Source: Delftia sp. PS-11
Lineage (GTDB): Bacteria; Pseudomonadota; Gammaproteobacteria; Burkholderiales; Burkholderiaceae_C
Direction: 5' to 3'
DNA: 64,000 bases
Assembly: GCF_029870285.1 (NCBI RefSeq)
Contig: NZ_JACSYA010000022.1
Coordinates: forward strand, 23,010 to 87,009
In this document: piece after piece, positions 51,538-60,490 of the stretch
Layout: every line of letters starts with the position of its first letter
Position numbering within the stretch: position 1 is the stretch's first letter
Made by a program: the position numbers and the translations under genes
The notes under the pieces: model-generated
What the model was told of the DNA's origin: nothing
Seen by the model: only the letters and a program-made list of their open reading frames with translations
Databases searched by the model: none

Positions 51538-52797
51538 TCAGCCTGCAGGCGGCAGCAGATCCGCCATGGCCAGCACGGCCTCGGCCACATCGATCAGGCG
51601 CCGGTTCTGGTTCATGGCGGTCTGGCGCAGCAGCTTGTGGGCCTCGCCCTCGCCGAGCTGCCGCCGGGCCATGAGCAGGCCCTTGGCGCGCTCGACCGTC
51701 TTGCGCTCGCCGAGTGCGGCGCGCACGGTCTCCAGCTCTGCCTGCATGGCCAGCAGGCGCTGCGACTGGTCCTGCACCAGCTCGATCACCGAGCGGTCCA
51801 GCTGCGGGCCCAGCCGGGCGGAATGTGCTTGTCCATCCCCATCGGCCAGGAAGCCGCTGGCCTGAGGCATTGCAGCCTGCGATGGCTCGGCCTGCAGCGC
51901 CTGCAGCGCGGCACGGGCCTCGGTGATGCGGCGCGCGCATTGCTGCTGCAGCTCAGTGGCCAGCAAGGCCTCGATGGCCTGCATGGCGTCCATGCGCAGT
52001 GTGTAGCTGTCGAACCACGGCATGGCCATGTCGCCATCCAGGGGCATGCCCGGCGCTGCCGTGCAGCCCACGCGGCGCAGGCGTTCGATCACGGCCACGG
52101 TGGCATCGGCTGCACAGGCTTCGCGCCACAGCGCCAGCGGCAGCGGCGGTGAAAACTCGGCAAAGACCTGCAGGCACCGTTCCTGCGAGGCGATCAGGTG
52201 CAGCCAGTGCTGCTGGCGCTGCGCATCGCTGATGCCTGCGCCAAAGGCTGCAACGCCCGTTGCGCGCTCCTGGCCTGCGAACTCCTTGCCCTGCATGAAG
52301 TTGAACATCGCCACCAGCAGCCGTGAGATGCCGGGGTCGGGCGCGCTGTCGGCGGCTTCAAAAACCACGGCCAGCAGCCCGGCCACCAGTTGGATGAAGG
52401 CGGCCGTAGCCGCTTCGGGCGACAGGTCGCGGGCATCGATGCGCGCGCGCAGCGCGGGCAGGGCGTCCAGCTCCTGCAGCACGTAGGCAATGCGGCTGAA
52501 CAGCCTGGCGCCATGGCCCCAGTGACCGGCGGTGGTGTCCATCCCGAAAAAACTCTCGCGCACGGCTTCGGCAATGGCATCACATTCAGCCATCTGTGCC
52601 TGCCGGGCATCTCCATGCCGGGCATCGCCATGCCCGCCGGCGTTGTAAAGGAAAACGTTGGAAAGTCCTCGCTCTTTCTGCAGCGCGTGAATGAACTGGC
52701 TCAGCCGCTCCACCAGAGCGCTGGTGCGCTGCAACTGTTCCAGCTCGGCGATTTCGCATTGGCGTGCTGCCACGAGGAAATGGAGTGCGGATTTCAT
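51538..52797 (-). CDS. nasR: NIT-ANTAR nitrate-responsive antitermination regulator
   Basis: 419 residues from the ATG at 52797. The NIT sensor domain (about 20-300) is shown by LVERLSQFIHALQKERGLSN, the signature region that binds nitrate/nitrite in Klebsiella NasR. The C-terminal ANTAR RNA-binding domain (about 360-415) contains RKTVERAKGLLMARRQLGEG and EAHKLLRQTAMNQNRRLIDV. In Klebsiella, NasR prevents termination in the nasF leader when nitrate is present. Here it is encoded next to two operons, both with leader attenuators, so it most likely controls both. Confidence 0.94.
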   Translation of the reverse strand: MKSALHFLVAARQCEIAELEQLQRTSALVERLSQFIHALQKERGLSNVFLYNAGGHGDARHGDARQAQMAECDAIAEAVRESFFGMDTTAGHWGHGARLFSRIAYVLQELDALPALRARIDARDLSPEAATAAFIQLVAGLLAVVFEAADSAPDPGISRLLVAMFNFMQGKEFAGQERATGVAAFGAGISDAQRQQHWLHLIASQERCLQVFAEFSPPLPLALWREACAADATVAVIERLRRVGCTAAPGMPLDGDMAMPWFDSYTLRMDAMQAIEALLATELQQQCARRITEARAALQALQAEPSQAAMPQASGFLADGDGQAHSARLGPQLDRSVIELVQDQSQRLLAMQAELETVRAALGERKTVERAKGLLMARRQLGEGEAHKLLRQTAMNQNRRLIDVAEAVLAMADLLPPAG

Positions 52798-52944
52798 GGG
52801 ATGGTGCCTGTATAAGCTTGTTTGCTGCAATTCTCATGCCTGTGCGGCAGGGTTGTCCCCGGTGGCGCAGACATTGCATTCGGGCGCGCAGCCCGCGACA
52901 CTGGCATGTGTGCGCAGCTTGCGCGGACTTTCAAGGAGGATCCC

Positions 52945-53397
52945 ATGACCACAGTGGCCGACATCCTGCGATCCAAGGGCCATGGCGCCATTCACAGCGT
53001 TGCCCCCTCGGACACCATGCTCCTGGCGCTGCAGCGCATGGCGGACCAGAGCATCGGCGCCCTGCTGGTGCTGGAGGGCCCGGGCATCGCCGGCATCGTC
53101 ACCGAGCGCGACTACGCGCGCAAGATCGCGCTGCACGGGCGCAGCTCTGCCAGCACGACGGTGGGCGAGGTGATGACGCGCAAGGTGCACTGCGTCGCTC
53201 CCCACCAGACCAGCGAGGAGTGCATGTCGCTGATGACCACGCACCGCATCCGCCACCTGCCGGTGGTCGATGGCCACCAGCAGTTGCTGGGCCTCATCTC
53301 CATCGGCGATATCGTCAAGGAGATCATCTCAGCGCAGCAGTTCACGATCCAGCAGCTGGAGCACTACATCTCCGGAACACCTGCCGTCCAGCCCTGA
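52945..53397 (+). CDS. two-CBS-domain protein
   Basis: 150 residues from the ATG at 52945 (AAGGAGGA upstream). Two CBS motifs follow, DTMLLALQRMADQSIGALLV with GIVTERDYARKIA, and VGEVMTRKVHCVAPHQTSEE with RIRHLPVVDGHQQLLGLIS. The arrangement matches the widespread stand-alone CBS-pair proteins that bind adenine nucleotides and regulate unknown partners. It is divergent from nasR and 60 bases before tsaD. Confidence 0.94.
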   Translation: MTTVADILRSKGHGAIHSVAPSDTMLLALQRMADQSIGALLVLEGPGIAGIVTERDYARKIALHGRSSASTTVGEVMTRKVHCVAPHQTSEECMSLMTTHRIRHLPVVDGHQQLLGLISIGDIVKEIISAQQFTIQQLEHYISGTPAVQP

Positions 53398-53457
53398 GCC
53401 AAGGGCCATTGCCTGCTCAGCCGTGGACCGGGCTGCGCAGGTTCTACACTTCAGGGC

Positions 53458-54498
53458 ATGAGTTTGCTGATCCTGGGAATAGAGTCCTCCTGCGATGAAA
53501 CCGGCGTGGCCCTGGTGCGCGCGCCTGGCGATGGCGCCGTGCCGGTGCTGCTGTCGCATGCACTGCACAGCCAGATCGAAATGCACCGCGCCTATGGCGG
53601 CGTGGTGCCCGAGCTGGCCAGCCGCGACCATATCCGCCGCGTGCTGCCACTGACCGAGCATGTGCTCGGCGAAGCCGGCCAGTCGCTGTCCCAGGTGGAC
53701 GTGGTGGCCTTCACGCGCGGGCCGGGCCTGGCCGGCGCGCTGCTCGTGGGAGCGGGCGTGGCTTGTGCCATGGCGGCTGCGCTGGACAAGCCCGTGCTGG
53801 GCGTGCATCACCTCGAAGGCCACCTGCTGTCGCCCTTCCTGAGCGCCGATCCGCCCGAGTTTCCTTTTGTGGCCCTGCTGGTCTCGGGGGGGCACACCCA
53901 GCTGATGCGCGTGGACGGCGTCGGCCGCTATGCCATCCTGGGCGAGACCATCGATGACGCGGCAGGCGAGGCTTTCGACAAGTCGGCCAAGCTCATGGGC
54001 CTGCCCTACCCGGGCGGTCCCGTGCTCTCGCGCCTGGCCGAGGGCGGCGACGCCCAGGCCTTCAAGCTGCCCCGGCCGCTGCTGCACTCGGGCGACCTGG
54101 ATTTTTCGTTCGCGGGCCTCAAGACGGCCGTGCTGACCCAGGCCAAGAAGCTGGGCGCTGACCTGCAGGCGCGCAAAGCTGATCTGGCGGCGAGCACACA
54201 GGCAGCGATTGTCGAGGTGCTGGTCAAAAAGACACTGGCGGCGCTGCAGCAGACCGGCATGCGGCGCGTGGTCGTGGCGGGTGGCGTAGGAGCCAACCGG
54301 CTGCTGCGCGAGCAACTCAACGCAGCCTGTGCCAAGCGCCAGCTGCGCGTGCATTACCCCGAGCTGCACCTGTGCACCGACAACGGCGCCATGATCGCCA
54401 TGGCCGCCGCCATGCGCCTGCAGGCAGGGCGCGAAACGGCGCAAAAGCACTACGCCTTCGACGTCAAGCCACGCTGGCCGCTGGATTCGCTGGCCTGA
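53458..54498 (+). CDS. tsaD: tRNA N6-adenosine threonylcarbamoyltransferase
   Basis: 346 residues. [16 protein letters not shown] starts the ASKHA fold, and [13 protein letters not shown] gives the metal-binding His118 and His122. [56 protein letters not shown] and [15 protein letters not shown] complete the signature. It transfers threonylcarbamoyl to A37 of ANN-decoding tRNAs, with TsaB and TsaE encoded elsewhere. It is essential in most bacteria. It follows the CBS gene on the same strand. Confidence 0.98.
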   Translation: MSLLILGIESSCDETGVALVRAPGDGAVPVLLSHALHSQIEMHRAYGGVVPELASRDHIRRVLPLTEHVLGEAGQSLSQVDVVAFTRGPGLAGALLVGAGVACAMAAALDKPVLGVHHLEGHLLSPFLSADPPEFPFVALLVSGGHTQLMRVDGVGRYAILGETIDDAAGEAFDKSAKLMGLPYPGGPVLSRLAEGGDAQAFKLPRPLLHSGDLDFSFAGLKTAVLTQAKKLGADLQARKADLAASTQAAIVEVLVKKTLAALQQTGMRRVVVAGGVGANRLLREQLNAACAKRQLRVHYPELHLCTDNGAMIAMAAAMRLQAGRETAQKHYAFDVKPRWPLDSLA

Positions 54499-54578
54499 TA
54501 CTGTTGCCGGGGCGCTGTGCCCCGCTGGTTGGCGCAGGTTTCACCCCACCGAGGCGCTGCGCCACGGGTGGCAGGATG

Positions 54579-54604
54579 AAAAAAAGCCCGGCATGTGCCG
54601 GGCT
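54579..54604 (-). terminator. intrinsic terminator after hsp20
   Basis: A perfect nine-base stem (AGCCCGGCA/TGCCGGGCT) with a two-base loop is followed on the minus strand by seven T. It sits about 70 bases beyond the stop of the leftward hsp20 gene and also faces the tsaD 3' end. Confidence 0.88.
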
Positions 54605-54675
54605 CTGAAAACGGGCTGCCACCTTGCCAAGAGGATGGAAGAAAGGGTGGCCGGCAGCCCGGGGTGCGGGGTGGT

Positions 54676-55056
54676 TCAGTCGATGCGCAGCGCGACGGCC
54701 TTGCTCTGGGGCTCCAGGCGGGCCAGGGTCAGCGTCAGCACACCGTGTTCGAGCCTGGCGCTGCTGGCTGCGGCATCGATTTCATGGTCCAGCTCCCAGG
54801 CGCGCTGCACCTGGCGGGGCGCGCCTTCGACGCTGGACAGGCGGACCACGGCGCCTTCGATGTGCAGCTGCAGCTGTTCGCGGGACAGGCCGGGCACATC
54901 CAGCTGCAAGGTGGTGGTTTTGTCGCCGCGCTGCACCTGAACCGGAGAGGCCGAGGGCGCTGTGGCGCCCAGGGTGCCTTGCAGGAAGCGTTGCAGCGCC
55001 AGATCGGCGGCTTGGGGGGCGAAGGCGTTGCGGCGGAGAACGGGTGTGAAGATCAT
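54676..55056 (-). CDS. Hsp20/alpha-crystallin family small heat-shock protein
   Basis: 126 residues, at the short end of the family. The alpha-crystallin domain spans about residues 38-126 (TTTLQLDVPGLSREQLQLHI, then EIDAAASSARLEHGVLTLTL with the usual L-x-x-G-V-L-T). The N-terminal arm of about 38 residues is short, and the C-terminal I-x-I/V tail is absent, ending KAVALRID. Holdase chaperone for unfolding proteins in the cytoplasm. The absence of the tail motif may limit oligomer size. Confidence 0.92.
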   Translation of the reverse strand: MIFTPVLRRNAFAPQAADLALQRFLQGTLGATAPSASPVQVQRGDKTTTLQLDVPGLSREQLQLHIEGAVVRLSSVEGAPRQVQRAWELDHEIDAAASSARLEHGVLTLTLARLEPQSKAVALRID

Positions 55057-55110
55057 GGTGTACAGGCTCCTATGGGCTGGGCGGCTTCGTCATGTTGTTG
55101 CCGCATGGTC

Positions 55111-55142
55111 CATAGTTAAGCGGTGTTGATGGCATTTCAAGG
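55111..55142 (-). promoter_or_regulatory. candidate heat-shock (sigma-32) promoter of hsp20
   Basis: On the minus strand CTTGAAA matches the sigma-32 -35 consensus exactly, but the region 13-17 bases downstream (GCTTAACTATG) only poorly resembles the CCCCATNT -10 element. It lies about 60 bases upstream of the hsp20 start. Confidence 0.45.
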
Positions 55143-55244
55143 GGTTTTCGATGCAGAAACAATGATTTTTTCCAGCCTTGAAAACCACTGCCATGGCGCC
55201 ATATGGTTTGCCCGCCATGGTTTGCTCACCGCCCGCCAGGCCTG

Positions 55245-56315
55245 TCAGCGCCTCATGGCTGCCGCCACTTCCTGGCCCAGTTCTGTCACGGACAGCGCGT
55301 AGTAGCTCGACCAGTTGTAGCGTGTGATCGCATAGAAGTTCTCGGTGCCGGCGATGTACAGCGGCTGGCCTTCGGCGCCGTTTTCGAGCTTGACCAGGGC
55401 CAGCGGCCCCGGGTGGGCTGCGGCGCCGGATGGCAGTTGCACGCCGCGCGCCGCCATGTCGCTGGCCGTGAACTGCGGCAGGATGTCCGGTGCCAGCAGG
55501 GCGGCCAGATCGCTGCCCTGGGCCCGCATGACCACAGGGTAGTGGGTCGGCATGCCGGGCTTCCAGCCATGGGCCACAAAGTAGTTGGCGACCGAGCCGA
55601 TGGCATCGGCGGCGCTGCCGAACAGGTCGATGCGGTTGTCGCCGTCGAAATCCACGGCCCATTTGACCCAGCTGCTGGGCATGAACTGGCCCATGCCCAT
55701 GGCGCCTGCATAGCTGCCGCGCAGAGAGAACGGGTCCATGCCCGCGCGGTGCGTGAAGCGCAGGAACTGCTCCAGCTCGCCCCGGAAGTACTCGGTGCGT
55801 GCCGCTGCGCGCGGATGGGCGGCAGGGAAGTCGAAGGACAGGGTGGCCAGGGCGTCGATGACACGGAAATTGCCCATCTGCTGGCCGTAGATGGTTTCCA
55901 CGCCGATGATGCCAACGATGATTTCCGCCGGAACGCCATAGGTTTTTTCCGCGCGCGCCAGCGCTGCGGCGTTGGCCTGCCAAAAGCGCACGCCTGCGCG
56001 GATGCGCACGGGCTCGACAAAGCGGCTGCGGTAGACGGTCCAGTTCTTGGCTGCGCCCTGTGCAGCAGGGGTCATCAGGCGCGGCACCTGTGGCAGAAAA
56101 CGTGCCTGTGCCATGGTGGAGCGCACCCACTCCACTGGCAGGTCGTGGCGCGCGGCAATGTCGGCGGCCATCTGCATGGCGTCGGCGCGCTCGCCGTAGG
56201 GGGTGCTGCCCTGGACGGTCTTGGCCGCCGGGGCTGGCTGCGCTGCGCCAGCGCCAAGGCTCAGGGCACTGGCGAGGCCCAGCAGGCAGGAGGAAATCAG
56301 TCGTTGCGTGGTCAT
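55245..56315 (-). CDS. mltB: lytic murein transglycosylase B
   Basis: 356 residues from the ATG at 56315. A Sec signal peptide (LISSCLLGLASALSLGAGAA) precedes the SLT_2 domain. VGIIGVETIYGQQMGNFRV carries the catalytic-type Glu140. AGAMGMGQFMPSSWVKWAVD and FDGDNRIDLFGSAADAIGSV are the other hallmarks. It cleaves peptidoglycan glycan strands to 1,6-anhydro ends in the periplasm. The Cys at residue 10 is too early for a normal lipobox, so it is probably soluble or periplasmic rather than a lipoprotein. Confidence 0.95.
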   Translation of the reverse strand: MTTQRLISSCLLGLASALSLGAGAAQPAPAAKTVQGSTPYGERADAMQMAADIAARHDLPVEWVRSTMAQARFLPQVPRLMTPAAQGAAKNWTVYRSRFVEPVRIRAGVRFWQANAAALARAEKTYGVPAEIIVGIIGVETIYGQQMGNFRVIDALATLSFDFPAAHPRAAARTEYFRGELEQFLRFTHRAGMDPFSLRGSYAGAMGMGQFMPSSWVKWAVDFDGDNRIDLFGSAADAIGSVANYFVAHGWKPGMPTHYPVVMRAQGSDLAALLAPDILPQFTASDMAARGVQLPSGAAAHPGPLALVKLENGAEGQPLYIAGTENFYAITRYNWSSYYALSVTELGQEVAAAMRR

Positions 56316-56409
56316 TGATTCGAAGCGTGATGGTATCGGTGCTGGCGCAGGCAGGGTGGGGCAGGCGGCTTGGCCAGGGGGGAACGCCGCTGTATCCTGC
56401 TTGCGCCAG

Positions 56410-58500
56410 TCATGGGTGTCGGTCGGACGGTGTGCGCAGGGGGCGTGGCCAGCGCAAAGCCTTCCATTGGCGGCGCAGCGCGCGCAGGTCGCCGTGCTCC
56501 CCCGGGGGGGCGTAGCGCTGGCGTTCCATGCGCAGCAGCCAGTCGCACAGGGCCTGTATCTGCGTGGCCTGCAGTTCGTCTTGCGCGAAATGCGCACGCA
56601 GCCGCAGGGCCAGCGCCCTGGGCGGCAGGCTGGCATCGGTCGGCAGGCCCAGGCGCCGCAGCCGCAGGCGCGTTGCATCCATGAGCCGCAGCCATTCGTC
56701 GCGGCCCCGCTGGGCCCAGGCCATCCAGCCCAGCCACAGCAGGGCTGCGATGCCAGCGCACGCGCCCAGCAGGCGCATCAGGTCCACCCAGGAGGGAGCC
56801 TCTACGCCCAGATTGCGCAGCAGATCCAACTGGCGGCTTTGCGTGTAGTTGAGTACCCATTGGTTCCAGCCGTTGTTCATGGCTTCCCAGACGGCGCGCA
56901 GCTGCTGCAGCCGGCCCTGGCCCACGAAACCGTCCACGGCAGCGGCCACGGCGCCGCGCGGCACTGCCAGCCGCTGGAACTGGCCGACGCGGCCCGGTGC
57001 CACCGCGCCCGTGGGGTCGATCCGCACCCAGCCCTCGCCCTGCAGCCAGACTTCGGTCCAGGCGTGGGCGTCGGCATTGCGCACGGTCCAGTAGCCATCG
57101 ACGGGGTTGCGGTCGCCGCCCTGAAAGCCTGTGACGATGCGTGCCGGCACGCCCATGCCGCGCATCAGCACGGCAAAGGCCGAGGCGATGTGCTCGCAAA
57201 AGCCCTGCTTGCTGTCGAACCAGAAGACATCGGCCGTGTGCGGGCCGTCCACCACGCCGGGCTCCAGCGTGTAGGTGTAGCCGCCGTCGCGCAGGCGCTG
57301 CAGCGCCGCTTCGACCCAGGCCCTGGCGGGGGCGTCGGCCAGGGCGGGGTCTGCACGCATCTGCCGCGCCAGCGCCAGCGTGCGCGGGTTGCTGCCCTGG
57401 GGCAGGTCGGTATAGCGGCGCAGGGCCGGCGTGGGCTGCAGCGGGCCGTGGCGAAAGTCCGTGTAGCTTTGCGCTTCGGTGCGCAGCACATCGGTGATGG
57501 GCCGGGGCGTCAGCCACTGCAGCTGCGGCGTCATGCGCGCCCGGCCCATGCCCTCTGGAAGCTGCGGGGCCTGGGGGGCTGCGTCCAGCAGCGTCAGCCA
57601 GGGGCGGCGGCTGGGCTCCAGGGTCATCTGGTAGCGCACGGGCTCGCCCGCCACGCGCAGCTGTGCATCCTCCAGCATGGCCGAGGGGTCGGCCTGCCAC
57701 TGGCGGCCATCGAATTGCGACAGCACGGGCCCCCGGAAGTACATCATGCTGGCGGGCGGCGCCGCAAGCGGGGGCTCGAAGCGCAGCCGCAGCGCAATGC
57801 CTTCATCGAGCGCCAGCGAGGCCATTGAACCCACGGTCATGCTTTCCGACAGGCCGCTGCGTCCGGCCAGGTCGTTGCCTGGAACGCCCCACAGCGGTGC
57901 CATGCGCGGGAAGAACAGGAACAGCGCCACCATGACGGGCGTGCCCCACAGTGTGAGCAGCGCCGCCGTGCGCAGCGATTGCGCCAGTGGGGGGCGGCCC
58001 ACGGTCATGTGTGCATTGACCAGGGCGGTGAGCAGCCCCAGCAGGCCCAGCACCATGGCCAATGCCAGCGGCAGCGACTGCGAGTGCATGAAGTTGGCCA
58101 GCAGCGCGAAAAAGCCCAGGAAGAAAATCACCATGGCATCCCGGCGCGCGCGCAGCTCCAGTGTCTTGAGCGCCAGCAGCAGCACGACCATGGTCACGCC
58201 CGCGTCGCGCCCCACAAAGCTGCCGTGCGAGGACCAGGTGGCGGCCATGGCGGCCAGCAGCATGGCCGCCAGCATCCAGCGGCCGGGCAGCGGGCGGCCA
58301 CTCCAGGCCAGCCACCCCCGCCACAGCAGGATGCCGGCCGTGAAGGCCGTGGTCCACCAGGGGGTGTGCGCCGCCTGGGGCGCCAGCACCCAGGCGATGA
58401 CGGTCAGCAGGAACAGGGTGTCGCGTGCGTCGCGGGGCAGGGTGGACAGCCGCTGGCGCCAGCCAGGGCGGGGCAGGGAGGATGTCGGCATCGGGGTCAT
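56410..58500 (-). CDS. TgpA-like transglutaminase membrane protein
   Basis: 696 residues. About seven helices in the first 200 residues anchor it, a periplasmic transglutaminase domain follows, and one more helix and a cytoplasmic tail end the protein (GIAALLWLGWMAWAQRG). The catalytic triad is visible: Cys in SKQGFCEHIASAFAVLM, His in RNADAHAWTEVWL and Asp in WVRIDPTGAVAPG. Family members such as Pseudomonas TgpA have transglutaminase activity and are important for viability. Its start overlaps the stop of the DUF58 gene by four bases, making a moxR-DUF58-tgpA operon. Confidence 0.95.
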   Translation of the reverse strand: MTPMPTSSLPRPGWRQRLSTLPRDARDTLFLLTVIAWVLAPQAAHTPWWTTAFTAGILLWRGWLAWSGRPLPGRWMLAAMLLAAMAATWSSHGSFVGRDAGVTMVVLLLALKTLELRARRDAMVIFFLGFFALLANFMHSQSLPLALAMVLGLLGLLTALVNAHMTVGRPPLAQSLRTAALLTLWGTPVMVALFLFFPRMAPLWGVPGNDLAGRSGLSESMTVGSMASLALDEGIALRLRFEPPLAAPPASMMYFRGPVLSQFDGRQWQADPSAMLEDAQLRVAGEPVRYQMTLEPSRRPWLTLLDAAPQAPQLPEGMGRARMTPQLQWLTPRPITDVLRTEAQSYTDFRHGPLQPTPALRRYTDLPQGSNPRTLALARQMRADPALADAPARAWVEAALQRLRDGGYTYTLEPGVVDGPHTADVFWFDSKQGFCEHIASAFAVLMRGMGVPARIVTGFQGGDRNPVDGYWTVRNADAHAWTEVWLQGEGWVRIDPTGAVAPGRVGQFQRLAVPRGAVAAAVDGFVGQGRLQQLRAVWEAMNNGWNQWVLNYTQSRQLDLLRNLGVEAPSWVDLMRLLGACAGIAALLWLGWMAWAQRGRDEWLRLMDATRLRLRRLGLPTDASLPPRALALRLRAHFAQDELQATQIQALCDWLLRMERQRYAPPGEHGDLRALRRQWKALRWPRPLRTPSDRHP

Positions 58501-59534
58501 GGGCAGGCGGCCAGGGCTTCGAGGCAGCGCGTGGCATGGGCCGCGCCCTGGTCGGGCGCGATCTCGCGCCCGTCGGGCAGGCGCAGGCCCCAGGTCAGGT
58601 CCTGCTGGCGGGCCATCAGCACCCAGGCCGCGAGCCGGCTCAGGCGTGCTTCGGGGTCAGCCAGGCCCGTGGCCCTGGCGTCGAGCCACAGGCGGTGGTG
58701 CTGTGCCAGGGGGCGGTCGCGGCTGATGAGCTGGCCGCTGCCTGTGGCAAACGCCTGTGCGGCCTTCTTCCACACCACAAGCTTGAGCGGGTCGCCGCGC
58801 CGGTAGGCGCGCACGCCATCAAATTCATCGCCATGCCGCGTGGCCGCCGCGCTGCGGCCGCCGGCATCTGCACTGGCGGCAGGCAGCGGGGGGGGATTGT
58901 GCTCGGGGGCTGGATAGATCCAGACCTCGCTGGCGGGGCGCCACAGCGCCCAGACACGGAAAGTGCCCAGCGGATAGCGCGTGGCCGCCGTCAGCGTGGG
59001 CAGCGGCTGCAGGCCACGGCGCACAGGGGTGAAGGCCAGATGCGCCGTGGCGCTGCCCTGTCCTGGCACATCGACCCATGCCCAGTGGGTGTCGCCCTCA
59101 CTGCCGTGCACTGCCAGGCCCAGGCCCCAGCGGGTCTTGCGCTGCGGGTTGTGCAGCACGACTTCGATGCGGCAGGGCTGGCCCGCGAAGCTGCCGGCAG
59201 GCTGCTGCAGGTGCAGCGCCGTGCCGCGCAGGTTGCCATGGCCCACGACCATGCCTGCGGCGGCGCTGCCGGCCAGCAGGAAGGTCAGCAGGTAGCCGAG
59301 GTTGAGCTGGTAGTTGATAGAGGCCAGCAGCAGCACGCACAGCGTCAGCGCCAGCGCCCACCCCGCGCGCGAAGGCAGGATGTAGACGTTGCGCTGCGTC
59401 AGCTGCAACTGGTCGGTGCGCGGCAGGCGCAGATGCCACCACTGGCGCAGCCGGCGTGCCGGCGACCAGCGCTCAGGGCCGGACGATGGCCGGGCCGGAG
59501 TGGGGTGGGCCTGGGGCGCTGAAGGTGGGCGCAT
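58497..59534 (-). CDS. DUF58 family membrane protein
   Basis: 345 residues from the ATG at 59534, which shares one base with the moxR stop (TGATG). Two hydrophobic segments lie near residues 45-95 (WALALTLCVLLLASINYQL, LGYLLTFLLAGSAAAGMVV), then a beta-rich domain and the DUF58 core EFDGVRAYRRGDPLKLVVWK with the conserved Asp. It almost always pairs with a MoxR ATPase and a transglutaminase-like protein. Function is unknown, possibly a substrate adaptor of the MoxR chaperone. Confidence 0.93.
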   Translation of the reverse strand: MRPPSAPQAHPTPARPSSGPERWSPARRLRQWWHLRLPRTDQLQLTQRNVYILPSRAGWALALTLCVLLLASINYQLNLGYLLTFLLAGSAAAGMVVGHGNLRGTALHLQQPAGSFAGQPCRIEVVLHNPQRKTRWGLGLAVHGSEGDTHWAWVDVPGQGSATAHLAFTPVRRGLQPLPTLTAATRYPLGTFRVWALWRPASEVWIYPAPEHNPPPLPAASADAGGRSAAATRHGDEFDGVRAYRRGDPLKLVVWKKAAQAFATGSGQLISRDRPLAQHHRLWLDARATGLADPEARLSRLAAWVLMARQQDLTWGLRLPDGREIAPDQGAAHATRCLEALAACP

Positions 59535-60454
59535 CAGCGCAGCGCCACTGCGTCCAGCATGGCGCGCACCTGCTCCAGGGCGCCACGGCCAGAGGAGCCG
59601 ACAGGCACCAGCCTGTGGGCCGCCGTCTGCGGCAGGATGGCCTGCACATCGTCGGGCGCCACATAGTCGCGCCCCTCGATCAGCGCCACGGCCCTGGCGG
59701 CGCGCAGCAGCGCGATGCCCGCGCGCGGCGACAGCCCCTGCACGAACCACTGGCCCGAGCGCGTGGCATCGAGCAGGTCCTGGACATAGTCGAGCAGCGC
59801 ATCGCTGGCATGGACCTGCAGCACGGCGGCCTGCAGCTGCTGCAGCTCGTCCGTGGTCAGCAGCGGCGCCAGCGCGTCGGCCTGGGCGCGCCGTCCGTTG
59901 CCGGCCAGCAGCGCACGCTCGGCTGCACGGTCGGGGTAGCCCAGGCTGATGCGCATCAGGAAACGGTCGAGCTGGCTCTCGGGCAGAGGGAAGGTTCCCA
60001 ACTGCTCCTGGGGGTTTTGCGTGGCGATCACAAAAAACGGCTCGGGCAGGCGGTGCGTGCGGCCTTCGGCCGAGACCTGGTGCTCTTCCATGGCCTCCAG
60101 CAATGCGCTCTGGGTCTTAGGGCTTGCGCGGTTGATCTCGTCGGCCAGCAGCAGTTGTGCGAAGACAGGGCCTGGGTGGAAGACGAAGGATTCACTGGCA
60201 CGCTCATAGACCGACACCCCTGTGAGGTCGCTGGGCATGAGGTCGGCCGTGAACTGCACACGCGAGAACTGCAGTCCGAAGCTGTGCGCCAGCGCATGGG
60301 CCAGCGTGGTCTTGCCCACGCCGGGCACGTCTTCCAGCAGCAGGTGGCCTCCCGCCAGCAGGCAGGCCACGCTGTCGCGCACCTGTGCCGGTTTCCCCAC
60401 AACCACCGTGTTAAGCTGGTCCAGAAGCGCTCTGATCTTTTTCTGTGCTTGCAT
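59534..60454 (-). CDS. MoxR-family AAA+ ATPase
   Basis: 306 residues, a single AAA_3 domain. Walker A is EDVPGVGKTTLAHALAHS, Walker B LLLADEINRASPKTQSALLE, and sensor 1 lies in FFVIATQNPQEQLGTFPLPE. Sensor 2 and the helical lid follow in SPRAGIALLRAARAVALIEG. The family is thought to assist maturation or metal insertion of partner proteins. First gene of the moxR-DUF58-tgpA operon. It is divergent from the deacetylase-like gene by 36 bases. Confidence 0.95.
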   Translation of the reverse strand: MQAQKKIRALLDQLNTVVVGKPAQVRDSVACLLAGGHLLLEDVPGVGKTTLAHALAHSFGLQFSRVQFTADLMPSDLTGVSVYERASESFVFHPGPVFAQLLLADEINRASPKTQSALLEAMEEHQVSAEGRTHRLPEPFFVIATQNPQEQLGTFPLPESQLDRFLMRISLGYPDRAAERALLAGNGRRAQADALAPLLTTDELQQLQAAVLQVHASDALLDYVQDLLDATRSGQWFVQGLSPRAGIALLRAARAVALIEGRDYVAPDDVQAILPQTAAHRLVPVGSSGRGALEQVRAMLDAVALR

Positions 60455-60490
60455 GGCGCGACGTTATCCTAAAAAAATCACTGCGGAGAC

